64,000 nt of DNA from Ottelia alismoides. Taxonomy: Eukaryota; Streptophyta; Magnoliopsida; Alismatales; Hydrocharitaceae. The stretch covers positions 62,001-126,000 of the forward strand of contig JAZKJV010005759.1 of NCBI GenBank assembly GCA_037367405.1, written 5' to 3'. Below are positions 1 to 11,751 of the stretch, piece after piece (positions within the stretch are counted from its first letter, which is position 1; the number at the start of each line of letters is the position of its first letter). The notes under the pieces are model-generated. The model ran no database searches. It saw nothing but the letters and a program-made list of their open reading frames with translations, and was not told the DNA's origin. The position numbers and the translations under genes were made by a program.

Positions 1-2110
1 TTATTTACTTAGGTTAATTTTAGAAATCTAAAAGTCTGTAGCACTAGGCTCCAACCCAAAATTCGCCATCACCCCTCTATTTTTGCCCGCAATTTCCAGC
101 CCACTACCTTGCCCTTGCACTTTCCATCTGATCATCGTGTTTTCCACTTGATCCCATATGTATTGAGTAGGATCGGAGATCCCTCCTCCGCCTTCATCGG
201 AGCTCCACCGCCCCATTGCCCCTTATGCATCTAGCTTCATAAGGGGATAGAGGAGATAGCCCTTGGTCCCCTTAACGATTTTGCGCAGGTTCATGGTCAA
301 GAAGATTTCCTGGAGCAACACTTCAAGGTTTGAACAAGAGATCTAGGAGCTTTGTCCTCCAGGGCCCCTCCGATGGGCCCAAGTTCTTTTGATGGTGCCT
401 ACCGATGCGGAAGAATTCCAAGAAGCTAAGGAGCCTCGTAGCTACAAAAAAGGACGGGATGAGGAGATATCGTCGATCGAAGTTCATCAGGATTGTGTTC
501 TTTGCCATTCTTCCAAGCCACTTCATTACCATAGGATCAAGCCCCTGACCTAGATCTAATCTAGGTTATTCAATCTCAGCGATGTGCTACCTCGCCTCGA
601 CCTTTGATCATGCCACATGGATTCTCCCTAGTCGTCTAATAACATGCACTTAACGGGGTAAATTCCTTAGGCTCCTCGCACCATTTTGTAATTATTAAGA
701 TTCCCATTAATATTTAAAGGTGTTCAATATTTTATGTAAAAATTACATCTGGGCCCCTGCATTTTTTGTAAATTATATTTAGGTCTTGTGCTAGCTTGGC
801 TCACATGGTCCCCCACATGAGTTGGGAAAATTGCATAGAAAACCTTTTGGGTTCCTTTATTTTGTTTTAATATATTTAAATTATGTAGTAGTGTAAAACT
901 TTTGGTGTATTTGCACGGAATCCCACAGCTTTGTTTATTACTGTAAATATGCCCCTACAGCACATTGTATTTATTTTGTTGTCGTTTATTTTTGATTAAA
1001 TAGATCATATGCATGTAAAAATATGGAAAAAAATATGTTAAATGTGTTATATTGTGCTTATTCATGCCATGAATTTTATTTAGCATTTACTTGTATTTTC
1101 CATTTACTAAAATTTGATTACGAGTTATTTGTTACTTATTTAGATATAAAGAATACAAAACAATTTGAAAAACTTATCTAAAAATTCCAAAAAAAATAAA
1201 TATTATTTATTAATATATAATATAACACCAGACCAAAAATAACAAAAAATGAAAAACCCTCTCAATCTTAAAAAAATTAGAAAAATATATAAAAATAGAA
1301 AAAATATATGAAATAAAAAAATTAGTTTTTTGTATACTTTTATTTATATTATACGGTACATATTAAAGTTGTTTTAAGAAATTTTGCATTTATTTTATAT
1401 TTTTTAATCTCAAAACAATTCGACTTATTTATTAACTCCATGTTTTGGCGTATTTCAAATTTTAAAAATACCAAAAAATGAGGAAAAAATTCATAAAACT
1501 AGAAGAAAATATGAAAAACAAAAAACCATTTTATTATATATTTTCCGAGTGTACATATATATTTATAAATATAAAATCTTATACAAACTACTTATACTAT
1601 ATATACTTATTAATCCTTATAATTAATATTATTATGGTAAAAGCCTAAATATATTTAAAATCCCTTAAAAATAAAAAAAAACTATTTTTATTTGTATTTA
1701 CTGATTTTTTATATATTTATCATTATGCATATCTTTTATAGTATTGATATTATACATAATATTGTATATATATACTTATCTCATATTACAAAGAAAAAAA
1801 TAAAAATTAAAACAATAAAATAAAAAGTATATTATTAAAAACACAAAAAATAGAATTAAAAATTCCTAAAAATCAAATATAACTAAAACCCACAAAAAAA
1901 AATCAAAAAACAGAAAAGCATAAAAATATTTGATAAACAATAAATACCCTATCCCCATTGCTCTTAATCGTTCAACACTATACACTTATTCACTATACAC
2001 ATATTTTGTAGAGTTAAAATAAAAATAAATTTTGACTCATGCATTTCTATAGATTTATCTTAGATTGTGGTTTATTGTTGTCTTATTTGGTTGATTGGGA
2101 TCCGATCAGG
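1..2110 (+). repeat. E0a: LTR fragment, Athila-type relative, cut by window edge
   Basis: No coding potential is visible. A GC-richer block (1-650) is followed by very AT-rich DNA, the pattern seen in the other Athila-type LTRs of this window. The stretch at about 1950-2035 (ATCCCCATTGCTCTTAAT, then a TATACACATATTTTGTAGA run and AATAAATTTTGAC) matches, by eye at roughly 75-80%, the reverse complement of about 59020-59100 in E6 and more weakly 55240-55300 in E5. Those positions lie close to the 3' ends of those LTRs, so this fragment should also be close to its end near 2110. The 5' end is outside the window. Confidence 0.55.
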
Positions 2111-2112
2111 CC

Positions 2113-2228
2113 CTACCGGACACTAAGATCTTTGATTGACTGGTAAACACTTGCTGACTTGCTCAAATCCCTACTGGACACTAAGATCTTTGATTGACTG
2201 GTTAACACTTGCTGACTTGCTCAAATCA
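2113..2228. repeat. 58-bp direct tandem repeat, two copies
   Basis: Copy 1 is 2113-2170 and copy 2 is 2171-2228. They differ at only a few positions (CTACCGGACAC against CTACTGGACAC, GGTAAACAC against GGTTAACAC). The repeat sits where E0a appears to end and the next LTR piece begins. Confidence 0.9.
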
Positions 2229-2977
2229 CTAAATGATACACACATGAGAACTTGTGCAAATAAGGCCCTATTAATTTTATTTATTTACAAATATACCCTT
2301 GACATGACTTAAATACGATGTTTGTAAATATTTGTATCAAATTTTTGTTGTAGTTATGCCCATGGACTCTTTATATTTTATCTTGAGCATATTAACTTCA
2401 TTCTTTTTGAAATAATTATCATTTTGAAGCTCATTTAAATCACTACATGATGGCATAAATTATTCTCTAATTTGATGATTAAAAATTTGATAAATTAAAT
2501 ACACAATTACTTTTATATATATTTATAAGAATGCCATTCATATACTTTAGTGTATTTTAGTGCCTCAATTGAACTTTCATTTTGGTTAGACATATTGCTT
2601 AAGTTGAATTATTAATTTAGGAGCATAGTTGTTTGCGTAAATACATGTTTACATTTCATTGCATTGTGTTGCATTATGTCATTGAATTAACATGCATAAA
2701 AATTAAACTAAAAATGCATTCTAATGCATATGTCCATGTCTTTTATCATTTTGTGTCGTATTTTGATCTAGATAATATACTATTCATTTAAACTAGATAT
2801 TAATAACTTAGCAGATCGCATTGGGAGAATGTGTCCCTGAGTTCGACCATGTACTTATCTCGATTGAAAAATTAAATAGAGCTACTCCTTGCAGAGATCT
2901 CTTCTCGATTCTGATCGACTCGCATTAGGTCGTACCGTAACTACACATTATTAAAATATCCTAAATGCGATTTGTCA
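2229..2977 (+). repeat. E0b: 3' (U5) end of an Athila-type LTR
   Basis: The block ends in TTTGTCA followed by AA and a tRNA-Asp-type primer site, exactly the arrangement of E2 and E4. At 2841 it has GTTCGACCATGTACTTA, matching the U5 signature of E4 (GTTCGACCTTGGTACACTTA at 23791) and E2. LTR start and body are not recognisable, so this is only the terminal part. It could be the same LTR as E0a with an insertion, or a second LTR joined to it. Confidence 0.55.
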
Positions 2978-2979
2978 AA

Positions 2980-2997
2980 TGGCATCGTTGTTGGGGA
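2980..2997 (+). other. Primer-binding site remnant (tRNA-Asp type), E0
   Basis: TGGCATCGTTGTTGGGGA differs at three positions from the intact site TGGCGCCGTTGCCGGGGA at 23927. That sequence is complementary to the 3' end of plant tRNA-Asp, the primer used by Athila-type elements. All three changes are transitions, as expected for an old methylated copy. Confidence 0.75.
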
Positions 2998-5663
2998 TGA
3001 CTCCCTTTTTATCATTAAATATGTTTTAATATTAAGTTAAATAATGTTTATGTTATTTAGGTCATTCCGTTTTGTAATTAACTATTGCATTGTAGTTGTC
3101 TTCTTGTGTTTTGTTGTTGATTATCTCTTTAATATGTTCTAATACTTTTATTTTGTGACATGGCCCTCATCGATCGCGGATGCTTGGGAGATGCGGAGGC
3201 GAGGAGTTGGGAGCTCCAGCCGCGAGGAACACAAAAGCATATTGGAAGAAATCAAGGGGATAATTAACTTGTGTTATATTCATTGCTTTATGTTGCATAT
3301 GTGTTGTATATAGTTGTATTTAGAATGGTTCTCATTTGATAAATCACGTGCGCACATATGGACTATGGACGCTAACTTGTGGAGTGTTGATTATGTTTTA
3401 CCACTAATCTGGGCATGGCTCAACCTGAGTGTTCGAATTAGGATTAGGCATACAACTCTTAGAGTGATGTTTAGGTCATATATTTATGTGCTTAATCATA
3501 GTTAGGACATATTAATAAGCATCTAATGAGAATCATGTCATCTCAAAAGATTCATGAGACACATTAAACATCACTTCACTTAGCAACAAATTAAATCTAT
3601 TCTTTCCCGCTAATAGAAGCATGTTTAGGATGTGGCTTTTCAACTTGCATGCATTTAATGTAGATTTATAAATTCATTCTTGCACTTGTATGAAGAGTGC
3701 TGGAGGTACTTTAAATATACTTTTCTTGAGCATGCATCATGTTTTTCCTTTATATCGGCTTTTCCTGATTCTCGGTCTTGATTTATTACTTCAGAATTTA
3801 ATGTAATTGGAACTAGAAGTAGACGATGAATGCTTGCTTGCTCATATTTTAACTCAAATGATAACTAAAGATTAAAATTATGATTGATAATACAAGTTGA
3901 CTTAATTAAATGGAGTAAAATGAATCTTGTCTTATGGGAGAACAAACCCCACATTGTTCACATGTGTTTTATTCATTGGGAAGTATCCTTAGGAAGTTCC
4001 ATCTGAAATGAATGTTTGTGAATGGAATTAATATTAAGGTCCCTTTGTACAATTAGAGTTATATATTGTGGGAATGTTGCCATATTTAATACCATACAGT
4101 CGGGATGATACATTTGACATTAACATGTGATATTTGATAAAGATCTTCAATCTGAGAAAGAGATGACTATCTTTCTGTAAAGACTAATTTCTGATCAATT
4201 TCTTGATCCATGTCCTCTAAATAGGAATAGTGATTTAGAGGAGTCAGAATAATCAAGTCAAAGAGTTGACTTGATGAGATCGAGGTAAACTATGACTCGA
4301 ATCGTAACTAACATGATCAGACACATATCCTATGACCAGAGACAGATATACATCTATATTCCTGAGTATGCACCATCCGACAGAGAAATAGGTTGGTGAC
4401 CTAACCAAGGTCCATATATTAATGAACTGTGTGCATATGGAGACATATGAGATGTATGATCTCTCAAAGGTATCATATAGGTTCATAGTTTATAAACTGG
4501 GAGGTAAAGCTCACTCTTGAGATAATTTGGGGTCATAATGAATTCCTTGCATGGTCATCTTATTTATAAAATAAGATGCTAATTCGAGATATTAATATAT
4601 GCTTTTGGATAGTATATGATTGATTTTTTTGTCCAATCATCAAATGAGAAATCTATTATTATGTTCCGAAGAAGACATCAAACTAGGGGTTGAACTTTGA
4701 ATGTATCAAAGTCTTCTAGAAAGAAGGATGAATAAGTATTGAGAATATCCAGGGTTAAATCTTACCTAATAGATTATCTACCATACCACTTCCATTTCGA
4801 AGGAATGATGAAATCAGATGGACTTAAGTGGATACACTTCTTATCTTGATGTTTAAAGAATTAATTGAATTAAGTCTCATCTCATTTGAATCCAATGTCC
4901 AATTCTAATTCCAATTTCTATGTTTAGATGTTGGAAAATGAAATGGTCATGGAAATGGAAATAAACACATTCCTTGAGCTCATTTCTAAACTACAAATGG
5001 TTTAGGTTTTAATTAGAAATGGTCAAGGAAGCTAGGTTCAACCCATTGATGCTTTGTCCAACTCATAGAGAGTGTGACACGTTTCGTTGAGCTCATTTAG
5101 AGTGTGGATCTGTTTAGCTCAAGCTCAACATTTGTAAGTGATACATTTTCACTAAAAGTGGTATAAACCAAGGTTTTAAAAATCAGATTGAACGTTGAAC
5201 CAATCAGTCTTCGATTTGATCTAACCAGGTCGGATTGTTAGTCAAAACCGATTGGACCAACATGATGTCAGCATGAAGTCATCATTCATATCGACTTGGA
5301 AAAATTTGGATCGATCTTAATTTACTGGTCCGATCAGTTGAACCTGCTTTTTGAACCAATAAAACTAGAAAAATATACGTAAGTATTTGTGTATATATCA
5401 ATGAAATATTGTTTAGAATGTCAAATATTTCAATAGATTAACATGATTATCTATTTTGAGTAAAACTCTACAAAAGTTAACCATATTTTCTAGTATTATT
5501 TACGAATACAATATTGTAATCATTTATGTATAGTTTCTTCTAGAAATCTACTCTAAGAAGGTAGGGTTACAATTGATATTCAAACAAAGAGAGGGGCATA
5601 CATGATATTGTAGAAGTTAAGAAATGCATAAGTGATAAAAAACCTACTATTAAATTATTTAAA
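2998..5663 (+). mobile_element. E0 internal region, decayed, no coding capacity seen
   Basis: The block 3157-3256 (GACATGGCCCTCATCGATCG, then GCGGAGGCGAGGAGTTGGGA, then AGCCGCGAGGAA) resembles the leader of E4 at 24090-24178 and 29545-29635, so this is the start of a related internal region. From 3260 to 5663 the sequence is AT-rich with stops in all frames and I recognise no gag or pol. E1 begins at 5664. I do not find a convincing continuation of E0 on the far side of E1. Confidence 0.45.
5172..5357. mobile_element. Possible small MITE-like element with imperfect terminal inverted repeats
   Basis: The left end, GGTTTTAAAAATCAGATTGA (5172-5191) plus AC, pairs imperfectly with the reverse complement of 5337-5357, which reads GGTTCAAAAAGCAGGTTCAA then C. 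The body is rich in AACCAATCAG and ACCGATTGG type words, which is common in short plant DNA elements. No clear target duplication is visible, so the family is unassigned. Confidence 0.3.
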
Positions 5664-6153
5664 TGTAAAGCCTTGAACTGGGCACCTCTCGGATCCTATA
5701 TAATAAGATCCAGCTAGTCAAGAGGAAACCAACATAATTTGTTTTGTGTGAATCCGACTTCATTTTGAATTATTATGATTTTCAGAAGAAAGAAAAGTAA
5801 GGAAGATTTAAAATGTCATTAACACTTAAAGAACACCATTAAGACCAATTAAACGTGATTAAAGAAACTAATGACAAATTGAAAACTACTAATGACCATT
5901 AGTGAATACTAATCAATACTTAGCTAAAGTTAAGCATGAGTCACGAAAGTTTAATCATGATTAGTGAAAGTTAATCATGATTAGCGTTAATTAAGTGTCA
6001 ATAGTGATTCTAGAATCCTCTGGAAAGTTCTAACTTAAGACTTAAGTTTTGGATAAGACTTGACCAAAACCTTTGGCCAAAACCATGGGTTGCGAACCAC
6101 GGTTAAGGTCTAAACCATGCTTTACTAACCTTGGTTAGCAGTTTTCTGGAGCC

Positions 6154-6161
6154 TATAAATA
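6154..6161 (+). promoter_or_regulatory. TATA box of E1 5' LTR
   Basis: TATAAATA in the context GGAGCCTATAAATAGCCCC. The same context is kept in the 3' LTR at 49441-49448, so it is the likely core promoter, with transcription starting about 30 bases downstream. Confidence 0.7.
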
Positions 6162-6601
6162 GCCCCTCCTACCCATTCATTCTCTACAATTCTTACTACC
6201 ACCACTACCCCCAGGGCTAGGGTCGAGAGGTTGGGAAGAGGAGAGGAAGGTGGGGAAGGAGCACTAACGAAGTGCTGCTTGGAGAAGGAGGAGGAGGAAG
6301 GTACAATTCTCTCCTACTTGACTTCATTTTCAATTCATCTTCTTTTTCCAGTTTTGTTTTCGATTCATCTTCCTTTCTGTTTTGTTTTTTTGTTGTGTTT
6401 TGAGGAGAAATCATTGTAATACCTACTTAGGTCCGGACGTCTATGCACGTTAGTGAACTGTGTGATTCGTCACACCTTCACTCATCTAAGATGCGTGGTG
6501 TCTACCGATTCTCCATTGCTTGGAGTTTTGCTATGCTTTTTTCCCCTATTGCTTCCCTCTTGATGAATTTATAGAGGAAACTCTTTCTGTTTTTTTTAAA
6601 A

Positions 6602-6779
6602 TGTCCCCATATAAGGTAAAACTCTGCTAAAATTTTCTAGAAATATGTCACAATATAAGGGGAAACTCTGTCGAATTTTTTCTAGAAATATGTCCTAGTA
6701 TAAGGGGAAACTCTGCCAAACTTTTCCTAAAAATATCACCCTGTATAAGGAGTTGCTCTTCTGAAATTTTAAGAGAAAA
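6602..6779. repeat. Tandem repeat, about 45-bp unit, four copies, in the E1 LTR
   Basis: The word TATAAGG recurs at 6610, 6654, 6699 and 6744 (spacing 44, 45, 45). Each is followed by a version of GGAAACTCTGYCRAAWTTTT and then TCTAGAAATATGTC. The copies are diverged, the last most. It lies in the transcribed part of the LTR, downstream of the TATA box. The matching part of the 3' LTR is missing, so copy number cannot be compared. Confidence 0.85.
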
Positions 6780-6783
6780 ATAT

Positions 6784-6871
6784 GTTCTTCACATTCTTCG
6801 TGTTCTCCATGTTCTTCGCGTGTTCTTCACATTCTTCATTCATTCTTCACGTTCTTAGCACGTTCTTAGCA
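6784..6871. repeat. Degenerate TTCTTC-type short tandem repeat
   Basis: Variants of GTTCTTCACATTCTTC and GTTCTTAGCAC recur about nine times with a 9-11 base spacing, directly after the 45-bp repeat. Confidence 0.7.
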
Positions 6872-6958
6872 TTTTGATACGAAAATGAAATTCGATCGTT
6901 TCGCGAGCCATAAATCATTCTTTCTGAAAAATAATCACGAAAAACCACTTTATGCGAC

Positions 6959-6976
6959 AGAGAGAGAGAGAGAGAG
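6959..6976. repeat. (AG)n microsatellite
   Basis: Nine AG units in the E1 LTR. Confidence 0.95.
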
Positions 6977-8297
6977 CTCGATTAGGTAACGATATCCTTC
7001 CTTTTAATGTTGGGTTTTCATACAAAATCATTGAAATTCCTGATTTTATGTTCTTCGCTTTGAAGAACCCTAATTTGGCTATTTTTGAGAAAATATGGAA
7101 ACTTTCTTTGTAATTTATACTAAAATAATATCTAAGCATCTAATAGATGTAGTGGCTTGGAAAGTTAAGATTCGGGAGTTAAAATATACATAAATACAAG
7201 TATATATTCATATGAATTAATATATGTGTAAGTTTATACTTAATATTGATGATTATGCAAATCTAAGGCTTAACAGAGGAATTACATTATGGGAATTGAT
7301 GTGTATTGAGTTGGATCCTGAAAAGGATCGTGTCTTATGTCTGGAGTAAAACTATAGGTCGGGCATGCAACCTATAGATTTGTCGGAAGGAGCCTGTATT
7401 GGCATTGCCCTATCTAGGTGGTACACGATTGCCCTGTTATGATAAGTGCGCATGAAATGAATGATTTACAACACGTAGCACCGACTGCCAATATATTCGG
7501 GTTGAACGACGAAAGATGTGGTCGTGCCATGTTGAGGCACAGGTGGTTCAATAGCGGCTGGGTCACGATAACATGTATTTAAATCCGCTGGTATACATGA
7601 TAAAAGGTTAGCCCGAGGTTTTAAGCAATCGAGTCCTCGAGGACGGTGTGCTTATTTATTTTCCAGATTGAGGGTTTGAAACCTTGGATAATAAAAGAAA
7701 AGGAAAATTGTCAGGATAGTATTGGAATATTGGTTGAGGTGACGTGCGGCGGCATAAGCTCACTAGGTCAACGTAATCTCCAATCCCAAAGTGTTCATAA
7801 CTTTGGAGTCCATAAATGGTGGGGTTCCCCAAACTAATCCCTGATATGGAATAGAAGGAATATGACTTAAAATAATGAGAGGGAATGAAACTTTTTGTGA
7901 CAACAAGTTTTGCAAAATTACACCATTTGTTTACTTTTCTCTTCTTCATTACTTCATTCACTAATTGTTATCCTATGATTTATGAAAAACTCAACAGGTA
8001 TTAGTGAGTCATCGCAAGGACTTTAGCCATCTAAGCCACCGTAGATTTATTCTATAAGGTGGTTGGTAATCTTTTTGTGTATTTCCTTCCAGTTGATGTA
8101 CATATAAATGATTGTAGTGGGACAATGTATCATGAAAACTTTATTTTGTAAATGGAAAAGTATTAAATGATTCTTTTTGGGTATTTTAATTGCAGTTTGT
8201 TTATGAATGTTAGTTGTGATTGCTAAATGAATTATTGATGAGTAACCATATCCGGATATGGGAGGATTTGACCACCCAGAAGGGGGTCACGATAGTT

Positions 8298-8309
8298 TGG
8301 TATCAGAGC
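8298..8309 (+). other. E1 primer-binding site (tRNA-iMet)
   Basis: TGGTATCAGAGC is the perfect complement of the 3' end of plant initiator tRNA-Met, the usual primer of chromoviruses. It follows the LTR end by eight bases and precedes gag. Confidence 0.9.
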
Positions 8310-8504
8310 TCAATTACTCCAGTAATTTATTCAGTAATTAATAACTATGAGTGGTATTCAGAAGCTAAGGTGGTCTTAAGATCCTTGATCTTAATAAGTG
8401 ACTGCAATACCATTAAAAAGTCATTATCCCTTATGTACATCATGCTAAAACGTATAGGACCTCACCTTTGGCCTTGATTCATCCCAGGATCTTGGCATAC
8501 CAAG

Positions 8505-9689
8505 ATGTTTAGGCAATTAGCGTCTATGATGTCAATGTTGCAAGAGATGGGACAAAAGCAACATGCATTGCAGGAGAGTCTCAATGCACAAGCTAAGAGA
8601 TCTGAGGCATCCGGACTTGTAGATGCTAGGATTGAAGGTTCTGTCCATCTTTCTGAGGAAGAATCTAGTTACCATCCTTCCACTGAGTCTGCTCCTACCC
8701 CAGTTGAAGGAGCAATGGAGAGAGCTCTTCTTAGACACCAAAAACTACTGGAAAATTACTGAAAGGGAAAGATTCCTCGATTCAAAGGCATAGAGACACC
8801 TGCCGAGGCAGAACTATGGCTTAATGATGTTAGTAGGGTGTTGATGATAATACATGAACCGGTAGATACTTGGGTGCACTTTGCTGATTACCCCCTAGCA
8901 GACTACGCAAGACGATGGTGGAGAGCAATTTCCATGGGATATCTTTGAAGAAAGGTTCCAAACTCCCTTCTATCCCTCCCATTGGGAAGAATTGAAGAGG
9001 AGGGAGCTGGCTTCTTTGACCCAGGATTCCAAGAATGTATGAGATTATCATATTCACTTTACGGAGATGTTATGTTACTCCTCAGCTCTGGAAGCTTCAC
9101 CATAGGAATGTCTTACCAAATTTGTTAGCGGGCTTTAAGGAGATCTTAGAGAGATGCTCGCAGGTTTTAGAGCCACCACTATAGATGAAGCCGTGGACAT
9201 CGCCTCTCGTATTGAGATGGAAAGGGATGAAAACCGCCAAAGAAGAAGATTCCACTTCACTAGTGTACCATCCAATGTAAGGCGAGTTATAACCGAAGAG
9301 ATAGTCATTATCATCTAGTTGAATCTAGTATAAGCTCCCCACAGACTTTGGTCCATGAATTATCAAGAAAAGTGGGTTTCTCTAGACCTCCACTATACCC
9401 TCGTGACTCTACAACAACAGCTAGTACCTCTATGGTTGGGTCTTCAGCTCAGACAGGAACATGTGTATGTTATTCTTGTTATCAAGAAGACCACATCAAG
9501 AAAGACTATCCAAAGTTGGGACGTTCTGGGTTTAAACAAACCCCAATTATTAGTATGACATCCACCCCGAGCAATGGAGCAACAAGTGGAGGAAGACATA
9601 GTAGAGGTCGTAGCTCACAAGGAGCATCTCCTATACATCAACCACCACAAAGTGTTACAGGTTCTAGCTTGCCTGTTCCTAATGGCTAG
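8505..9689 (+). pseudogene. E1 gag (capsid/nucleocapsid), broken
   Basis: The ATG at 8505 opens an 85-codon frame with a likely coiled coil (LASMMSMLQEMGQ, LQESLNAQAKR) that ends in TGA at 8760. Without that stop the frame continues into the retrotransposon gag domain (KIPRFKGIETPAEAELWLND at 8765). The domain then changes frame near 8930 (WDIFEERFQTPFY) and has further stops near 9040, 9104 and 9137. The C-terminal part (9348-9689) carries a CCHC zinc knuckle: Cys at 9468 and 9477 and His at 9492 are present, but the fourth ligand is Tyr (TAT at 9507). Gag would form the virus-like particle and bind genomic RNA; this copy cannot. Confidence 0.85.
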
Positions 9690-9781
9690 CTCAATGCAAT
9701 CACTTAAGAACAAGCCTATATATTAGGTACGGTCGTATGAGGTACCATTGCTATTCATGACTTTTAGTACATGCCTTGTTT

Positions 9782-10190
9782 GATTCTGGTGCTTCACATT
9801 CATTCATTGCTCGATGGTTAGTACCCACTTTGGTTAAGATACCAATAGAAGTAAAGGAATCCTATCTAATCAAGGGATCATGAGGACAAGTATTTACAAT
9901 ATGAGAAATCCTGGATAATTATGTAATACTTATAGCAAGACATCAGTTACCTGTTTCACTACTACTAAATGAAATGGATGACTTTGATCTCATTTTGGGG
10001 ATGGACTAGCTAGAAAGGCATCATGCATGCCTTGACTGTTTTCAAAAGACAGTAACTTTTCACCTTCCTAACTAAATAGAGTTCCATTTCATTGGAAAGA
10101 TGTCCAATGATAATGTTGAATACATCTATATTTTGAAAGGCACAACAGTTGTTAGAGTAAGGGTGCCAAGATTATTTAGCTTATGTATCC
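9782..10190 (+). pseudogene. E1 aspartic protease, broken
   Basis: The catalytic motif DSGASHSFIA is at 9782-9811, as in retroviral-type proteases that cleave Gag-Pol. The frame after it has a TGA near 9879 and further stops up to 10200, and the part before it has stops around 9720-9770. It lies between gag and reverse transcriptase in the expected order. Confidence 0.75.
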
Positions 10191-10211
10191 ACTACATCAG
10201 GGTTAGACAGA

Positions 10212-11190
10212 ATGATAGAAGATGTACCTATAGTATGCGAGTTTTCTGATATATTTCCAGAAGAACTACCTAGGTTACCACCTGAGCGAGAGATTGAATT
10301 TGAAATCTCTCTCACACCTGATACTCAGCTTATCTCTATCCCTCCATATAGGATGGCACCCGCTGAGTTACGAGAGCTAAAGGTACAGTTACAAGAATTG
10401 TTAGATAAATGATTCATTCATCCTAGTACTTCATCATGGAGTGTACCTGTATTATTTTTTAGGAAAAAGGACGGATTAATGCGGTTTTGCATTGACTATA
10501 GACAGCTAAACAAGAAGACAGTAAAGAACAAGTATCTTCTGCCAAGAATAGATGATCTCTTTGACCAGTTGCAGGGTTCAACTATGTATTCCAAGATTGA
10601 CTTAAGATCTAGATACCGTCAGTTGAAGATTAAAGATGCGGATATCCCCAAGACAACCTTTCGAACTAGATATGGACATTATGAATTTTTAGTTATGATT
10701 TTGCACTGACAAATGCTCCAATAGCCTTCATGGATCTCATGAATAGAGTATTTAGGGAGTTCCTAGATCACTTTGTAGTAGTCTTTATTGATGATATACT
10801 TATTTACTCCAAGGATATATACCAACATGAACACCATCTCCGGCAGGCACTTGAAAAACTAAGGAAGAACAAACTCTATGCTTAATATTGCAAATGTGAC
10901 TTCTGGGTGTCAGAAGTATCCTTCTTAGGCCATGCTATTTCTGAGGAAGGTATATCAATTGATCCTACAAAGGTTAGTGCGGTGATGTGTTGGGAACGCC
11001 CGAAGACTGTCACAAAAATACGATGTTTTCTGGGTTTAGCTGGGTATTATAGAAGATTTGTGAAGGACTTTTCACGAATAACAATGACAATAACTAGGTT
11101 GACTCAGAAGGAAGTCCCATTCATATGGTCCAGCGCATGCGAAGCTAGTTTTCAGACAGTAAAAGAATGCCTAACATCTGCACCTATCCT
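10212..11190 (+). pseudogene. E1 reverse transcriptase, broken
   Basis: The fragments are co-linear. 10212-10412 is the N-terminal part (FSDIFPEELPRLPPEREIEF), ending in a TGA inside a segment that continues as [16 protein letters not shown]. 10479-10709 holds the R(M/F)[16 protein letters not shown] region and [14 protein letters not shown] one-base loss near 10700 destroys the frame at the PFGL motif. The active site FIDD is at 10784-10795. A TAA at about 10882 precedes [15 protein letters not shown] and the connection region [16 protein letters not shown]. The family copies RNA to DNA from the tRNA primer. Confidence 0.9.
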
Positions 11191-11199
11191 TACTCTACC

Positions 11200-11575
11200 C
11201 TCTGGGACTGAAGCATTTACAGTGTACACTGATGCATCTAAAAAAGGACTTGGGAAGTTCTTATGCAACATGGTAAGCTAGTTGCTTATACATCACTACA
11301 GCTCAGAACACATGAGAGGAACTGCCCAACACATGACCTTGAATTAGCTATCGTAGTCTTCGCTTTAAAGATATGGAGACACTACCTCTATGGTATTACT
11401 TTTGAAATCTTCACTGATCATAAACGCTTGAAATATCTATTTGATCAGAAAGAGCTCAATATGAGATAGAGACAATGGCTAGAGTTGTTGAAGGGCTATG
11501 ATTGCACCATCTCCTATCACCCCGGTAACGGGAACGTCATAGCAGATGACCTTAGTAGAAGAGCAAGAACTTATT
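11200..11575 (+). pseudogene. E1 RNase H, broken
   Basis: The first catalytic Asp is in [10 protein letters not shown] (about 11224). A frameshift near 11252 moves the rest ([13 protein letters not shown]) to another frame, which begins at 11263. The acidic residue in THDLELA, the TDH motif and IADDLSRR follow. A TAG at 11467 (NMR stop RQWLELL) interrupts it. RNase H removes the RNA strand during cDNA synthesis. Confidence 0.85.
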
Positions 11576-11751
11576 CACATGGGTTGTTGAGTGCTATCCA
11601 CTTCTGGGGTTTACTATCAACGTTGAGTGAATGGAAACCATTTGATAGTAGTGCTGATAATATAACTATTCATCACCGATACAAACCAGAGATCTGGGAT
11701 AGAATAAAGAAAGGATGGGAGGATGATCCGATCCTTAAATACTTGAGATAA

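Larger units (their letters stand above)
5664..8289 (+). repeat. E1 5' LTR
   Basis: It starts TGTAAAGCCTTGAACTGG, matching TGTAAATCCTTGAACTGG at 48963 in the 3' copy. Homology between the two copies runs to 6279 here and 49565 there. It probably ends at TCA (8289), eight bases before the primer site. It holds a TATA box at 6154, a 45-bp tandem repeat at 6602-6779 and a TTCTTC-rich repeat after it. Its 5' part (ATTAAGACCAATTAAACGTG and similar) resembles the reverse complement of the LTR of E3, so E1 and E3 are related families. Confidence 0.85.

Noticed and set aside
6602..6779. CRISPR-like array
   Set aside because: The units are contiguous diverged tandem repeats without unique spacers, in plant retrotransposon DNA.
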